DNA of 64,000 nucleotides from Zestomonas insulae (lineage in GTDB: Bacteria > Pseudomonadota > Gammaproteobacteria > Pseudomonadales > Pseudomonadaceae): NCBI RefSeq assembly GCF_016901015.1, contig NZ_JAFEUP010000005.1:434001-498000 (forward strand). The letters run 5' to 3'. The translations under genes and the position numbers were made by a program. Shown piece after piece: positions 25,708 to 34,224 of this stretch (positions are counted from its first letter, which is position 1; every line of letters begins with the position of its first letter). A model generated the notes under the pieces. That model saw nothing but the letters and a program-made list of their open reading frames with translations. It searched no databases and was not told the DNA's origin.

Positions 25708-26835
25708 TCATTTCTCCTCGGCCTGCTTGAGCTCAAGCACTTCCTTCGGGGTCACCATGTCGCCGGTGTTGTTGCCCCAGGCGTTGCGTTCGTAGGTGAC
25801 GACGGCGGCGATATCGACTTCCGACAGCTGCTTGCCGAACGCCGCCATGGCGGTGCCGGGCTTGCCGTGGAAGACGATGCTCAGGTGATCGGCCTTCGGT
25901 CCGGTGGCGATCTTCGAGCCCTTGAGTGCCGGGAACATCGGCGGCAGGCCCTGACCCTCAGGCTGGTGACAGGCCGCGCAGGTGGTGTGATAGACCTTGT
26001 CGCCACGGGCGACCAGTTCTTCCAGGGTCCACTCCTTGGTGGTCAGCTCCTTGAGCTTGGCGGCCTCCTCCTTGCGCTCGGCCAGCCACTTGTCGAAGTC
26101 CGGCTTGGATTTCACTTCCACCACGATCGGCATGAAGCCATGGTCCTTGCCGCACAGCTCGGCGCACTGACCGCGGTAGATGCCGGGCTTGTCGACCTTG
26201 GCCCAGGCCTCGTTGACGAAGCCGGGAATGGCGTCGCGCTTGACCGCGAAGGCCGGCACCCACCAGGAGTGGATCACGTCACTGGAGGTGACCAGGAAGC
26301 GCACCTTGGCCCCGACCGGCAGCACCAGCGGATTGTCCACCTCGAGCAGGTAGTGCTCGTCCTTGTCGGCCTTGTTGTGGATCTGGTCCTGTGGGGTGGC
26401 CAGGTTGCTGAAGAACTCGACGTCCTGGCCCAGGTACTTGTACTGCCACTTCCACTGGTAGCCGGTGACCTGCACGTCCAGCTCCGGTTCGGAGTTGTCG
26501 TACATCTCGATCAGCGTCTTGGTCGCGGGAATGGCCATCACCACGAGGATGAGGAAAGGCACGATGGTCCAGAGGATTTCCACCGTGGTGCTTTCGTGGA
26601 AGTGCGCGGGCTGCTGCCCGGTGGAGCGGCGGTGGACGATCATTGACCAGAACATGGCACCAAAGACCAATACGCCGATGACGGCGCAGATCCAGAAAAT
26701 GGTCATGTGCAAATCGAAGACTGCGTGACTGATCGCCGTCGCACCCGGCGCCATATTCACCGTCCAGGCTGCCTGTGCCTGGCCGAAAATTAGCCACAAC
26801 AGGATCCCCATCCAGGCTCGTGGATGTCGCGTCAT
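25708..26835 (-). CDS. coxB: Cytochrome c oxidase subunit II with fused cytochrome c domain
   Basis: A 375-residue subunit II: signal peptide, two membrane helices, a CuA domain with the motif CAELCGKDHGFM, then a C-terminal cytochrome c domain with CAACH (caa3-type extension) and a likely Met ligand. It receives electrons from cytochrome c. It is the first gene of a minus-strand operon running to about 17.7 kb. The start is ATG with AAGGGGAA upstream. Confidence 0.96.
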   Translation of the reverse strand: MTRHPRAWMGILLWLIFGQAQAAWTVNMAPGATAISHAVFDLHMTIFWICAVIGVLVFGAMFWSMIVHRRSTGQQPAHFHESTTVEILWTIVPFLILVVMAIPATKTLIEMYDNSEPELDVQVTGYQWKWQYKYLGQDVEFFSNLATPQDQIHNKADKDEHYLLEVDNPLVLPVGAKVRFLVTSSDVIHSWWVPAFAVKRDAIPGFVNEAWAKVDKPGIYRGQCAELCGKDHGFMPIVVEVKSKPDFDKWLAERKEEAAKLKELTTKEWTLEELVARGDKVYHTTCAACHQPEGQGLPPMFPALKGSKIATGPKADHLSIVFHGKPGTAMAAFGKQLSEVDIAAVVTYERNAWGNNTGDMVTPKEVLELKQAEEK

Positions 26836-27213
26836 TGCGGGTTCCCCTTATCGTTCTTGTTATCCCGCCGGCTGGGCCTGCGGTTAAGGGAGCGGCTGTC
26901 GGTACTGCTGATTCAACGGCCGAACTCTCAACACACAGGTGCGCAGTCGGGTGTCATCAGGTAACGCCTTTCGATTCCGAGTATAGCCAGCGGCTTCCGC
27001 CCCGCAATGCCAAAACGAAAATGGCTAAAGGCGCCGAAGCCTTGTCCTAAACGCCACGCGCCTACATGGACGGGTAATTAATCCGTACTGGCGATATGCC
27101 TTGTCCGAATAAACGCTACATAATTATTACGATCGAGTCTTAGCCAACAGCCCAAGCCGGCTAAGGTCAATGACTGCGTTTCGAACGCCATGTCCTATAC
27201 ATCAGGAGCCGTC
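26836..27213. promoter_or_regulatory. 378-base gene-free divergent region between coxB and the PA0104-like gene
   Basis: The longest gap in the window. It holds the candidate cox promoter (26980-27007) and an AT-rich stretch around 27100-27130 that may be the promoter of the plus-strand gene (TTGTCC 27101-27106, 17 bp, TTATTA 27124-27129). No Anr box or other recognisable regulator site was found. Confidence 0.5.
26980..27007 (-). promoter_or_regulatory. Candidate sigma-70 promoter of the cox operon
   Basis: On the minus strand TTGCGG (27007-27002) and TATACT (26985-26980) are 16 bp apart. This predicts a leader of roughly 140 bases before coxB. Confidence 0.5.
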
Positions 27214-27873
27214 ATGAACACGCCCGCCTTGCGTGAGTTGATCCAGAGTGCGCTTCAGCATGAAGCCGGCAGCCGCCAGTTGTACCGTCAGCTGGAGGCG
27301 CAATTGCCGCGCCTGCACCCCGCCATCCGCTTGCCGGAACAGGACGCAGCGGAGGCGCTGACCGCCTTCGTGGTCGCCTACGTGGAGCAGGTACCGGATG
27401 TGCTGGTCGCCGCCAATCAGGTCGCCCGCGAAGCCGGTATCGAAGACCAGATCAAGCCGGTGCTGAAGGTCGCCGAGCAGTATTTCCTGCAGCCGCCGGA
27501 GCTGATGGCCGGCCACGAAGGCCTCGATGGCCTGCTCGACGAGGCCTACCTGGCGCACCGCTTGGTCGAGGAGGTCAACGACCGCTACATCGCCCACCTC
27601 GGCCAGCCGCTGATCCCGCTGGACACCACAGTGGCCAACCTGATCGCCCACCAGTTGATCGGCGAGCCGTTCGCCAACCAGCTCGACGAGGCGGTGCACC
27701 TCGCGGTGGACGGCATGCTGCCGGCCAGTACCTTCAGCCAGGAATCGGTGCAGGCCTACCGCCAGCGCCTCAGCGATCCGCAGACCGCCGCGGCGTGGAA
27801 GCGCTGGCCGTGCCTGTCGCAGCAGCTCGGTGTGGAACTCAAGCTGCAGAACAAACAGCGCGTCGCCAGCTGA
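27214..27873 (+). CDS. Conserved hypothetical protein (PA0104-like)
   Basis: A 219-residue soluble, mostly helical, acidic protein with no signal peptide, membrane helix or recognised motif. ATG 27214 is preferred over 27190 because GGAG lies 5 bases upstream. It is divergent from coxB and convergent with the carbonic anhydrase gene, the arrangement also seen in other Pseudomonas. The function is unknown. Confidence 0.82.
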   Translation: MNTPALRELIQSALQHEAGSRQLYRQLEAQLPRLHPAIRLPEQDAAEALTAFVVAYVEQVPDVLVAANQVAREAGIEDQIKPVLKVAEQYFLQPPELMAGHEGLDGLLDEAYLAHRLVEEVNDRYIAHLGQPLIPLDTTVANLIAHQLIGEPFANQLDEAVHLAVDGMLPASTFSQESVQAYRQRLSDPQTAAAWKRWPCLSQQLGVELKLQNKQRVAS

Positions 27874-27889
27874 TCGCTGCGCAAATGCC

Positions 27890-27921
27890 ACAAGGCCCGC
27901 AATCGCGGGCCTTGTCGTTTT
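27890..27921. terminator. Bidirectional terminator between the PA0104-like and carbonic anhydrase genes
   Basis: ACAAGGCCCGC pairs perfectly with GCGGGCCTTGT across a 4-base loop, followed by CGTTTT. It serves two convergent genes. Confidence 0.88.
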
Positions 27922-28645
27922 ACTGCACCTGGTAGCGGGCCTTGGGCGTGGCCATCGGCACCACCGCACCGTCGAGCGGCAGGAAGCGCGCGCTCTCGGC
28001 ATCATAGGCGCGGATCGCGCTGGTCTCGATGTCGTAGACCCAACCGTGGATGAACAACTGGCCGTTGGCCACGCGCGCGGCCACCGACGGGTGGGTGCAC
28101 AGGTGGTTGAGCTGCGCCACCACGTTCTCCTCGGTGAGCACCCCGAGGGTGTCGTGGCCAGTGCAGCCGCAGTTCTCCTCGACCACCTTGAGCGCCACCT
28201 CGCTGTGGCGCAGCCAGGCCTTCACGGTCGGCATGCGTTCCAGCGGATCAGGGTTGAGCACTGCCTTCATCGCGCCGCAGTCGGAGTGGCCGCAGACGAT
28301 GATGTGCTGCACGCCAAGGGCCAGCACGGCGTACTCGATGGCGGTGGAAACGCCGCCGTTCATCTGCCCATAGGGCGGCACCACGTTGCCGACGTTGCGG
28401 GTGACGAACAGATCGCCCGGCGCACTCTGGGTGATCAGCTCGGGGACGATGCGCGAGTCGGCGCAGGTAATGAACATGGCGCGCGGGTTCTGCGCGCTGG
28501 CCAGTGCCTTGAACAGTTCCTCCTGCTGCGGGAAGACCTCGTTGCGGAAGCGCTTGAAGCCTCCGACTATGGCATTCAGCGCCTCGTCGGCGCTCTCCGG
28601 CGCAGTGCGCGCCTGCAGGGGAATGGCGTTGTGCTTGTAGGGCAT
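27920..28645 (-). CDS. Beta-class carbonic anhydrase
   Basis: A 241-residue zinc enzyme that interconverts CO2 and bicarbonate in the cytoplasm. Zinc ligands and the Asp-Arg dyad are present: C61-A-D63-S-R65, then H120 and C123 in CGHSDCGAMKA. The start at 28645 gives a 9-base gap to GAGG; the ATG at 28651 is only 3 bases from it and is less likely. Confidence 0.95.
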   Translation of the reverse strand: MPYKHNAIPLQARTAPESADEALNAIVGGFKRFRNEVFPQQEELFKALASAQNPRAMFITCADSRIVPELITQSAPGDLFVTRNVGNVVPPYGQMNGGVSTAIEYAVLALGVQHIIVCGHSDCGAMKAVLNPDPLERMPTVKAWLRHSEVALKVVEENCGCTGHDTLGVLTEENVVAQLNHLCTHPSVAARVANGQLFIHGWVYDIETSAIRAYDAESARFLPLDGAVVPMATPKARYQVQ

Positions 28646-28734
28646 GGGCATCTACCTCGTACTGAACCGTTGCGCTGCGGGAATTATCGACCCCGCATGC
28701 GGACAGCCGCCACCCCGCACAAGTCACATTTCAT

Positions 28735-29790
28735 TTACAGCAGGGCGAGCTGCCGACCGGGCGGGGCGAACTGGCTGCAGTCCAGCTCGAAATCGCGCCG
28801 CTGCAGGCCCAGGCGCTTGATCGCCAGCTGGAAACGCTGGGCGAGCAGCTCGGCGAACACCCCCTCGCCGCGCATCCGCGTGCCGAAGCGACTGTCGTAG
28901 TTCCGGCCGCCGCGACTCTGGCGGATCAGGCTCATCACGTGCTCGGCGCGTTCGGGGAAATGCGCGCGCAGCCACTCCTCGAACAGCTCGGCGATCTCCA
29001 GCGGCAGGCGCAGCAGCACGTAGCCGGCCGAGCACGCGCCGGCGTCGCGAGCCGCTTCGAGCAAGCGCTCCAGCTCCATGTCGTTGATCATCGGAATGAT
29101 TGGCGCACACAGCGCACTGACCGGCACGCCAGCCTCGCTTAGCGTGCGCATGGCGCGCAAGCGCGCCGCCGGGGTCGCCGTGCGCGGTTCCATGATGCGC
29201 TTCAGTTCGTCGTCGAGGGTGGTCAGGCTGAACGCCACGCTGACCAGGCGCCGGCTGGCCAGTTCGCCGAGCAGGTCGAGGTCGCGGAGGATCAGCGCGC
29301 TCTTGGTGATCAGGTGCACCGGGTGGCGAAAGCGCAGGCAGATTTCCAAGGAGCGGCGAGTCAGCTGGTACTCGCGCTCGATCGGCTGGTAGGCGTCGGT
29401 GTTGATGCCCAGGGCCAGCGGCTGCGGCACATAGCCGGGCTTGCTGAGCTCTTCCTCAAGGCGGCTGGCGAGGTTGGTCTTGGCGATCAGCTTGGTCTCG
29501 AAGTCGATCCCCGGTGAGAGGTCCCAGTAGGCGTGGCTGGGCCGCGCGAAGCAGTAGATGCAGCCGTGCTCGCAGCCGCGGTAGGGGTTCACCGAGCGGT
29601 CGAAACCGACGTCCGGCGACTGGTTGCGGGTCAGCACGCTCTTGGCCTTCTCGACGCGCACCTCGGTGGCCAGGCTCGGCGGGGTTTCCTCGCGGTACCA
29701 GCCGTCGTCTTCGGCCACCGCGCGGGTCGGCGCGAAGCGATTGTGCGGATTGCTGACGGTGCCGCGGCCGCGCGGCGGGAGGCTGGACAT
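28735..29790 (-). CDS. PA0069-family radical SAM protein (spore photoproduct lyase-like)
   Basis: A 351-residue radical SAM enzyme with the 4Fe-4S motif C73-EHG-C77-IY-C80 and the downstream elements typical of the spore photoproduct lyase-like group (NPYRGCEHGCIYCFARPSH region, LGINTDAYQPIE). The substrate in Pseudomonas is not established. Start 29790 was chosen because a perfect LexA box (29807-29822) lies just upstream, inside the region an earlier start would translate. SOS control and the family point to DNA damage repair, but this is inference. Confidence 0.88.
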   Translation of the reverse strand: MSSLPPRGRGTVSNPHNRFAPTRAVAEDDGWYREETPPSLATEVRVEKAKSVLTRNQSPDVGFDRSVNPYRGCEHGCIYCFARPSHAYWDLSPGIDFETKLIAKTNLASRLEEELSKPGYVPQPLALGINTDAYQPIEREYQLTRRSLEICLRFRHPVHLITKSALILRDLDLLGELASRRLVSVAFSLTTLDDELKRIMEPRTATPAARLRAMRTLSEAGVPVSALCAPIIPMINDMELERLLEAARDAGACSAGYVLLRLPLEIAELFEEWLRAHFPERAEHVMSLIRQSRGGRNYDSRFGTRMRGEGVFAELLAQRFQLAIKRLGLQRRDFELDCSQFAPPGRQLALL

Positions 29791-29806
29791 GAGGGACACT
29801 CGATAA

Positions 29807-29822
29807 CTGTATATAAACACAG
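29807..29822 (-). promoter_or_regulatory. LexA (SOS) box before the radical SAM gene
   Basis: CTGT-N8-ACAG with an AT-rich centre, a full match to the LexA consensus, 17 bases before the ATG at 29790. Confidence 0.87.
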
Positions 29823-29874
29823 TATTCGAGCCCGCCCGCGCCGACAAGCCCGGCGCGCCGAATGGTCGCGCCGC

Positions 29875-30276
29875 TCAGGCGTCGCGCAGCAGGTCGTTGG
29901 CGTTGAGGATCGCGAAGGCGATCTCCGGGTGTCGCTCCAGGCCGCGGCGGATCGCCGCCGGGATGGCCTGGCGGGTCTTGCGGCACAGCCCCGGCTGGTC
30001 GTCGAGGACGATGCTGATGCCGCGCATGCTGCGCACCTCGTTGAAGCCTGGGGCGATACGTACGGTGATGCCGAGCTGCTGCTGCATGCGCAGCTGCAGG
30101 CGCTCGAGATCGGCCAGGTCGGCGAGATTTTCCAGGCGCTCGACCAGGCGCTTCTCCTCCTGCTGGGTCAGCTGGAGGATGCGCAGGTCGGCGCCGGCCT
30201 CCTGCAGCAGGCGCTCACGCGCGCAGTTGCACAGGCCCGGCGGGCATTCCTTGCGGAGCGGAAAGGCGGCGGTCAT
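29875..30276 (-). CDS. Conserved hypothetical protein with N-terminal Cys motif
   Basis: A 133-residue protein starting with a four-part cysteine cluster (KECPPGLCNC), possibly a metal or Fe-S site, then a helical region and a C-terminal part ending NANDLLRDA. No known family was recognised. GGAG precedes ATG 30276 by 3 bases. The next gene on this strand (radical SAM) follows after 84 bases but has its own SOS box, so the two are probably separate units. Confidence 0.68.
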   Translation of the reverse strand: MTAAFPLRKECPPGLCNCARERLLQEAGADLRILQLTQQEEKRLVERLENLADLADLERLQLRMQQQLGITVRIAPGFNEVRSMRGISIVLDDQPGLCRKTRQAIPAAIRRGLERHPEIAFAILNANDLLRDA

Positions 30277-30330
30277 GGCTCCGATGATAGCGGGCTGGAG
30301 GCGCGCGTACAGCCCGGCTCACCACGCCGC

Positions 30331-30473
30331 AGAACCTGCGTAAGATCTTCTGAATTAGAGCCAGACAAGGCAAAAAGTGGCCGAAAAAGCGCAGTTTACG
30401 AGGTGTAAATGAGCATTTTGAGGCCACTTTTAACGCGGTCTGGCCGCGAGTCAGGAGATCGTGGACAGGTTCT
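30331..30473. mobile_element. 143-bp MITE-like element with 23-bp terminal inverted repeats
   Basis: Left end AGAACCTG...GATCT.CTGA (30331-30353) and right end (30451-30473) are inverted copies with 17 of 23 positions identical. Inside, GCCAGAC/GTCTGGC and AAAAGTGGCC/GGCCACTTTT form a long nested hairpin. It codes for nothing. A partial copy of the right end lies at 10351-10385. No clear target duplication was seen. Confidence 0.7.
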
Positions 30474-31471
30474 CAGGGATCGACCTGACCCATCAGCTCG
30501 GGCACCGACTCGGGGCGCTTGGCGTACCGCTGGGCGAGCACCGCGCAGACCATCAGCTGGATCTGGTGGAACAGCATCAGCGGCAGGATCAGCATGCCGA
30601 TGCTGCTGCCGGCGAACAGCACCTGGGCCATCGGCACACCAGTGGCCAGGCTCTTCTTCGAGCCGCAGAAGACGATGGTGATGCGGTCCTCGAGGTTGAA
30701 ACCGAGGCGCTTGCCGAGCCAGTGGGTGAGCAGCAGCACGCTGCCCAGGAGGATCAGGCAGACCAACACCAGCCCGCCCAGCGCCAGCGCCGGCACCTGG
30801 TGCCAGAGGCCTTCGATCACCGCTTCGCTGAACGCGCCGTAGACCACCAGGAGGATCGAGCCCTGGTCGACGAACTTCAACCAGGCCTTGTTCCGGTCGA
30901 CCCAGGCGGCCAGCCACTGGCGGGCGATCTGCCCGGCGACGAAGGGCACCAGCAGCTGCAGGGTGATCTTGCCGATGGCGTCGAGCGTCGAGCCGCCATC
31001 ACCGTGCACGCCGAGCAGCAGGGCGACCAGCAGCGGGGTGAGGAAGATGCCGAACAGGCTGGACGCCGCGGCGCTGCAGATCGCCGCCGGCACGTTGCCG
31101 CGCGCCAGCGAGGTGAAGGCGATCGCCGACTGCACGGTGGCCGGCAGGGCGCACAGGTAGAGCACGCCGAGGTACAGCTCGGGGGTCACCAGCGGCGCCA
31201 GCAGCGGCTTGAAGGCCATGCCGAGCAGCGGAAAGAGGATGAAGGTGCAGGCGAACACCAGCAGGTGCAGGCGCCAGTGGGTGGCCCCAGCGATGATCGC
31301 GTGGCGCGAAAGCTTGGCGCCATGCAGGAAGAACAGCAGGGCGATCGCCGCGTTGGTCAGCCAGCCGAAGGCCACCGCAGCCTGGCCGCTGACCGGCAGC
31401 AGGGTGGCGGTAAGGACCACGGCGAGGAGGGTCAGGGTGAAGTTGTCGGGCAGGAAGCGGGGGCGGGTCAT
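30473..31471 (-). CDS. Bile acid:sodium symporter-like (SBF-like/BASS) transporter
   Basis: A 332-residue inner-membrane protein with about ten helices of the SBF-like family (YfeH/Rch1 group). Typical segments are LPATVQSAIAFTSLARGN and the late motif FCGSKKSLATGVPMA. The substrate is unknown. It is divergent from an AraC regulator across an 82-base gap. Its stop codon is formed by the end of the MITE-like element. Confidence 0.87.
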   Translation of the reverse strand: MTRPRFLPDNFTLTLLAVVLTATLLPVSGQAAVAFGWLTNAAIALLFFLHGAKLSRHAIIAGATHWRLHLLVFACTFILFPLLGMAFKPLLAPLVTPELYLGVLYLCALPATVQSAIAFTSLARGNVPAAICSAAASSLFGIFLTPLLVALLLGVHGDGGSTLDAIGKITLQLLVPFVAGQIARQWLAAWVDRNKAWLKFVDQGSILLVVYGAFSEAVIEGLWHQVPALALGGLVLVCLILLGSVLLLTHWLGKRLGFNLEDRITIVFCGSKKSLATGVPMAQVLFAGSSIGMLILPLMLFHQIQLMVCAVLAQRYAKRPESVPELMGQVDP

Positions 31472-31519
31472 GGTCGAGTCTCATGCTTGCAGGCCAGGTG
31501 CGCGCCACACTACCGTGCT

Positions 31520-31531
31520 CGGAATTTTCCG
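31520..31531. promoter_or_regulatory. CGGAA-TT-TTCCG dyad between the BASS and AraC genes
   Basis: A perfect 5-bp inverted repeat around a 2-bp centre in the 82-base divergent gap, 22 bases before the AraC ATG. It could be an operator, perhaps for the adjacent regulator. Short dyads can arise by chance. Confidence 0.3.
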
Positions 31532-31553
31532 ACTAACGCCAAAGAGCCCGCTT

Positions 31554-32348
31554 ATGTCACCAAACGGACAGCGCCAGACCTACCGCCGCAGCATCCCCGG
31601 GCTCGCCAGCCTGCCGCGACCGGTCTACGGCCGCACCGAATCGCTGCCCAACCGCGCGCTCACCTACCGCCACAGCCACCCCTGGGTGCAGCTGTCCTAC
31701 GCCATCGCTGGGGTGCTCGAGGTGCAGACCGCAGCCGGGCGCTTCATCGCCCCGCCGCAGCGCGCGGTGTGGGTGCCGGCCGGCCTGCCGCACCGGGTGT
31801 CGAGTACCCCGCACACCGAGATGCGCAGCCTGTACATCGACTGTGCCGCGGTGAGCTGGGCGCCAGCAGCGTGCCGGGTGCTGCAGGTCAGCCCGCTGCT
31901 GCGCGAGCTGATCCGCAGCTTCAGCACGCTGCCGGTGGAATACGCCGAGGACGGCGAGGCGGGCCGCCTGGTGCAGGTGCTGCTCGACCAGCTGCGCAGT
32001 GCGCCGGCAGTCGACCTGATGCTGCCGCTGCCGCACGACGCGCGCCTGCAGCAGCTGTGCCGCAGCCTGCAGCAGCGCCCCGAGCGGCAGGCGACCCTGG
32101 CGCAGTGGAGTGCGCGCCTGGGCGTTTCGGAGAAGACCCTCAGCCGGCTGTTCCAGCGCGAGACCGGATTGACCTTCCGCGCCTGGCGCCAGCGCCTGCG
32201 CCTGCTCGGCGCGCTGACCCCGCTGGAGCAGGGCGAGCGGGTCACCGACGTGGCGCTGGCCTGCGGCTACGACTCGACCTCGGCGTTCATCGCCGCGTTC
32301 CGCCAGCAGTTCGACTGCACGCCGGGCGAGTTCTTTCGCGGCAGTTGA
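31554..32348 (+). CDS. AraC-family transcriptional regulator
   Basis: A 264-residue regulator: an N-terminal cupin-like sensor (RHSHPWVQLSYAIAGVLEV, RAVWVPAGLPHRV) and a C-terminal double helix-turn-helix with RLGVSEKTLSRLFQRETG and DVALACGYDSTSAFIAAFRQ. It probably controls the divergent BASS transporter gene; the ligand is unknown. ATG 31554 was chosen because the longer frame runs back into that gene. Confidence 0.92.
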   Translation: MSPNGQRQTYRRSIPGLASLPRPVYGRTESLPNRALTYRHSHPWVQLSYAIAGVLEVQTAAGRFIAPPQRAVWVPAGLPHRVSSTPHTEMRSLYIDCAAVSWAPAACRVLQVSPLLRELIRSFSTLPVEYAEDGEAGRLVQVLLDQLRSAPAVDLMLPLPHDARLQQLCRSLQQRPERQATLAQWSARLGVSEKTLSRLFQRETGLTFRAWRQRLRLLGALTPLEQGERVTDVALACGYDSTSAFIAAFRQQFDCTPGEFFRGS

Positions 32349-32374
32349 TGGATGGCCACGCGCACGCGGTAGGC

Positions 32375-32436
32375 GCGAATTCATTCGCGATCATCGGCCG
32401 CTGAGTGGCCCCCATCGCGAATGAATTCGCTCCTAC
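32375..32436. repeat. REP-type inverted repeat at the end of the PiT gene
   Basis: GCGAATTCATTCGCGAT (32375-32391) and its exact complement (32414-32430), followed by TCCTAC. The TAG within the GTAGGAGC end is the stop codon of the phosphate transporter on the minus strand. Same family as 52502-52571. Confidence 0.87.
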
Positions 32437-34064
32437 AGCAGCCAGGTGAACAGCCAATACAGGCCCGCCGCCAGGCCGATCGCCGCCGGCAGGGTCAGCA
32501 CCCAGGCCAGCAGCATGCTGCGCACGGTCGACCACTGCAGGCCGCTGCCGTTGGCGACCATGGTGCCGGCCACCCCGGACGACAGCACATGGGTGGTCGA
32601 CACCGGCAAACCAAACAGATCCGCCGCGCCGATGGTGAGCATCGCCATCAGCTGCGCAGAAGCGCCCTGGGCGTAGGTCATGGGTGCCTTGCCGATGCCT
32701 TCGCCGACCGTGGCGACGATGCGCCGCCAGCCCACCAGGGTGCCCAGGCCGAGGGATAGCGCGACCGCGACCTTGACCCACACCGGAATGAACTGGATCG
32801 CCCCATCGGCGTGCGCGCGGAACGCCTGCAGGGTGCTCCAGGTTTCCGGCAGCAGGTCCGGCTGGGTCCGGTCGAGCAGGCGCACCGTCGCACCGGCGAG
32901 GAACAGGTCGTTGCGCAGCGCCAGCGCGCGCTCGTTGGACAGGCTGTCGAGCGTCGCATGGCCGTGCAGCTCGCCGCGGACCTCGGCGAACAGCGCGGCC
33001 AGCGCCGGCAGCAGCGCCGGGTCGGCGGTCTGGCGCTGCTGGTAAGCGGTCAGCAGCGGCCGTGGATCGCTCGGGGCGCTGCCCGGATGGGTGCGCAGCA
33101 GTGCCTGCTCGCTGGCGCTGCTGAGACTGACCAGTTGCGCGGTCTGCTCCACCGTCAGCGCGCGATCGACGGCGAAGGCCATCGGCACGGTACCGACCAG
33201 GATCAGCATGATCAGGCCGATGCCCTTCTGGCCGTCATTGGAGCCATGGGCGAACGACACCCCCGAGCAGGTCAGGATCAGCACCCCGCGAATCCACCAG
33301 GGCGGTGGCGTGCGCCCTTCCGGAGCGCGGAACAGCGCCTGGTTGCGCCCCCGCAGGCCGAGTTTGAGCGACAGCAGCAGCAACGCGGCGCCGATGAAGC
33401 CGACCAGCGGCGAGAGCAGCAGCGCATAGCCGACCTTGAACAGCGGCCGCCAGTCGCCATGGGCAAAATCCAGATAGCCGGCCATCCACCCATGCGCGAT
33501 GCCCACGCCAATGATCGAGCCGATCAGGGTATGCGACGACGACACCGGCAAGCCCAGCCACCAGGTGCCGAGGTTCCACAGGGTGGCCGCGATCAGCAGG
33601 GCGAAGATCATCGACAGCCCGGCGCTGGTGCTGACCCGGAGCATCAGGTCCGGCGGCAACAGGGCGACGATGGCGAACGCCACCGCGCCGGTGGAGAGCA
33701 GCACGCCGAGAAAATTGCAGAAGCCCGACCAGAGCACCGCGATGTTGGGCGGCAGGGCGTTGGTGTAGATCACCGTGGCCACCGCATTGGCGGTGTCGTG
33801 GAAGCCGTTGATGAACTCGAAGGCCAGGGCGATCAGCAACGCGACGACGAGCACCAGCACCGGCAGGCCGAAGTGCAACTGGGCACCGCTGCCGCGCAGC
33901 TCCAGGTACAGGCTGACGAAGGTGAACAGCAGCGCCGCGATGAGCCCGGCGAAGAACAGCAGCCGTCCCGGGATGCCGGCACGCTGCTGCAGTACCGGGC
34001 TGATCGGTGATTGCGGCAGGCGCGCGGCGCGCAGCGATGCGACCAGGTGATAGCGATCAAGCAC
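32433..34064 (-). CDS. PiT-family inorganic phosphate transporter
   Basis: A 543-residue membrane protein. The duplicated family signature is seen as GFHDTANAVATVIYT near residue 85 and GSNDGQKGIGLI near 275; about ten helices surround a large cytoplasmic insert (about 300-430). It imports phosphate, likely as a metal-phosphate complex, coupled to protons, and is usually constitutive; no Pho box was seen. The racemase-like gene lies 160 bases upstream on the same strand. Confidence 0.93.
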   Translation of the reverse strand: MLDRYHLVASLRAARLPQSPISPVLQQRAGIPGRLLFFAGLIAALLFTFVSLYLELRGSGAQLHFGLPVLVLVVALLIALAFEFINGFHDTANAVATVIYTNALPPNIAVLWSGFCNFLGVLLSTGAVAFAIVALLPPDLMLRVSTSAGLSMIFALLIAATLWNLGTWWLGLPVSSSHTLIGSIIGVGIAHGWMAGYLDFAHGDWRPLFKVGYALLLSPLVGFIGAALLLLSLKLGLRGRNQALFRAPEGRTPPPWWIRGVLILTCSGVSFAHGSNDGQKGIGLIMLILVGTVPMAFAVDRALTVEQTAQLVSLSSASEQALLRTHPGSAPSDPRPLLTAYQQRQTADPALLPALAALFAEVRGELHGHATLDSLSNERALALRNDLFLAGATVRLLDRTQPDLLPETWSTLQAFRAHADGAIQFIPVWVKVAVALSLGLGTLVGWRRIVATVGEGIGKAPMTYAQGASAQLMAMLTIGAADLFGLPVSTTHVLSSGVAGTMVANGSGLQWSTVRSMLLAWVLTLPAAIGLAAGLYWLFTWLL

Positions 34065-34224
34065 AGGCGCCGCGCTCCATCCCAGGATGACCGGCGCAGG
34101 ACTGCGGCAAGCGGGATACGAGCGACGACTGGCTCACGGCGACAGGCTCCTGATCAATGCGTAGCGGAACGGCGCGGTCACGCCGAAATACCCAATAGGC
34201 TCTTACAGCCTAGCGCTCCGCCAG

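Noticed and set aside
30461..32404. A 647-residue plus-strand reading frame across the BASS and AraC genes
   Set aside because: It crosses a divergent promoter gap and is antisense to a clear transporter; composition is Gln/Arg/His-rich as in shadow frames.
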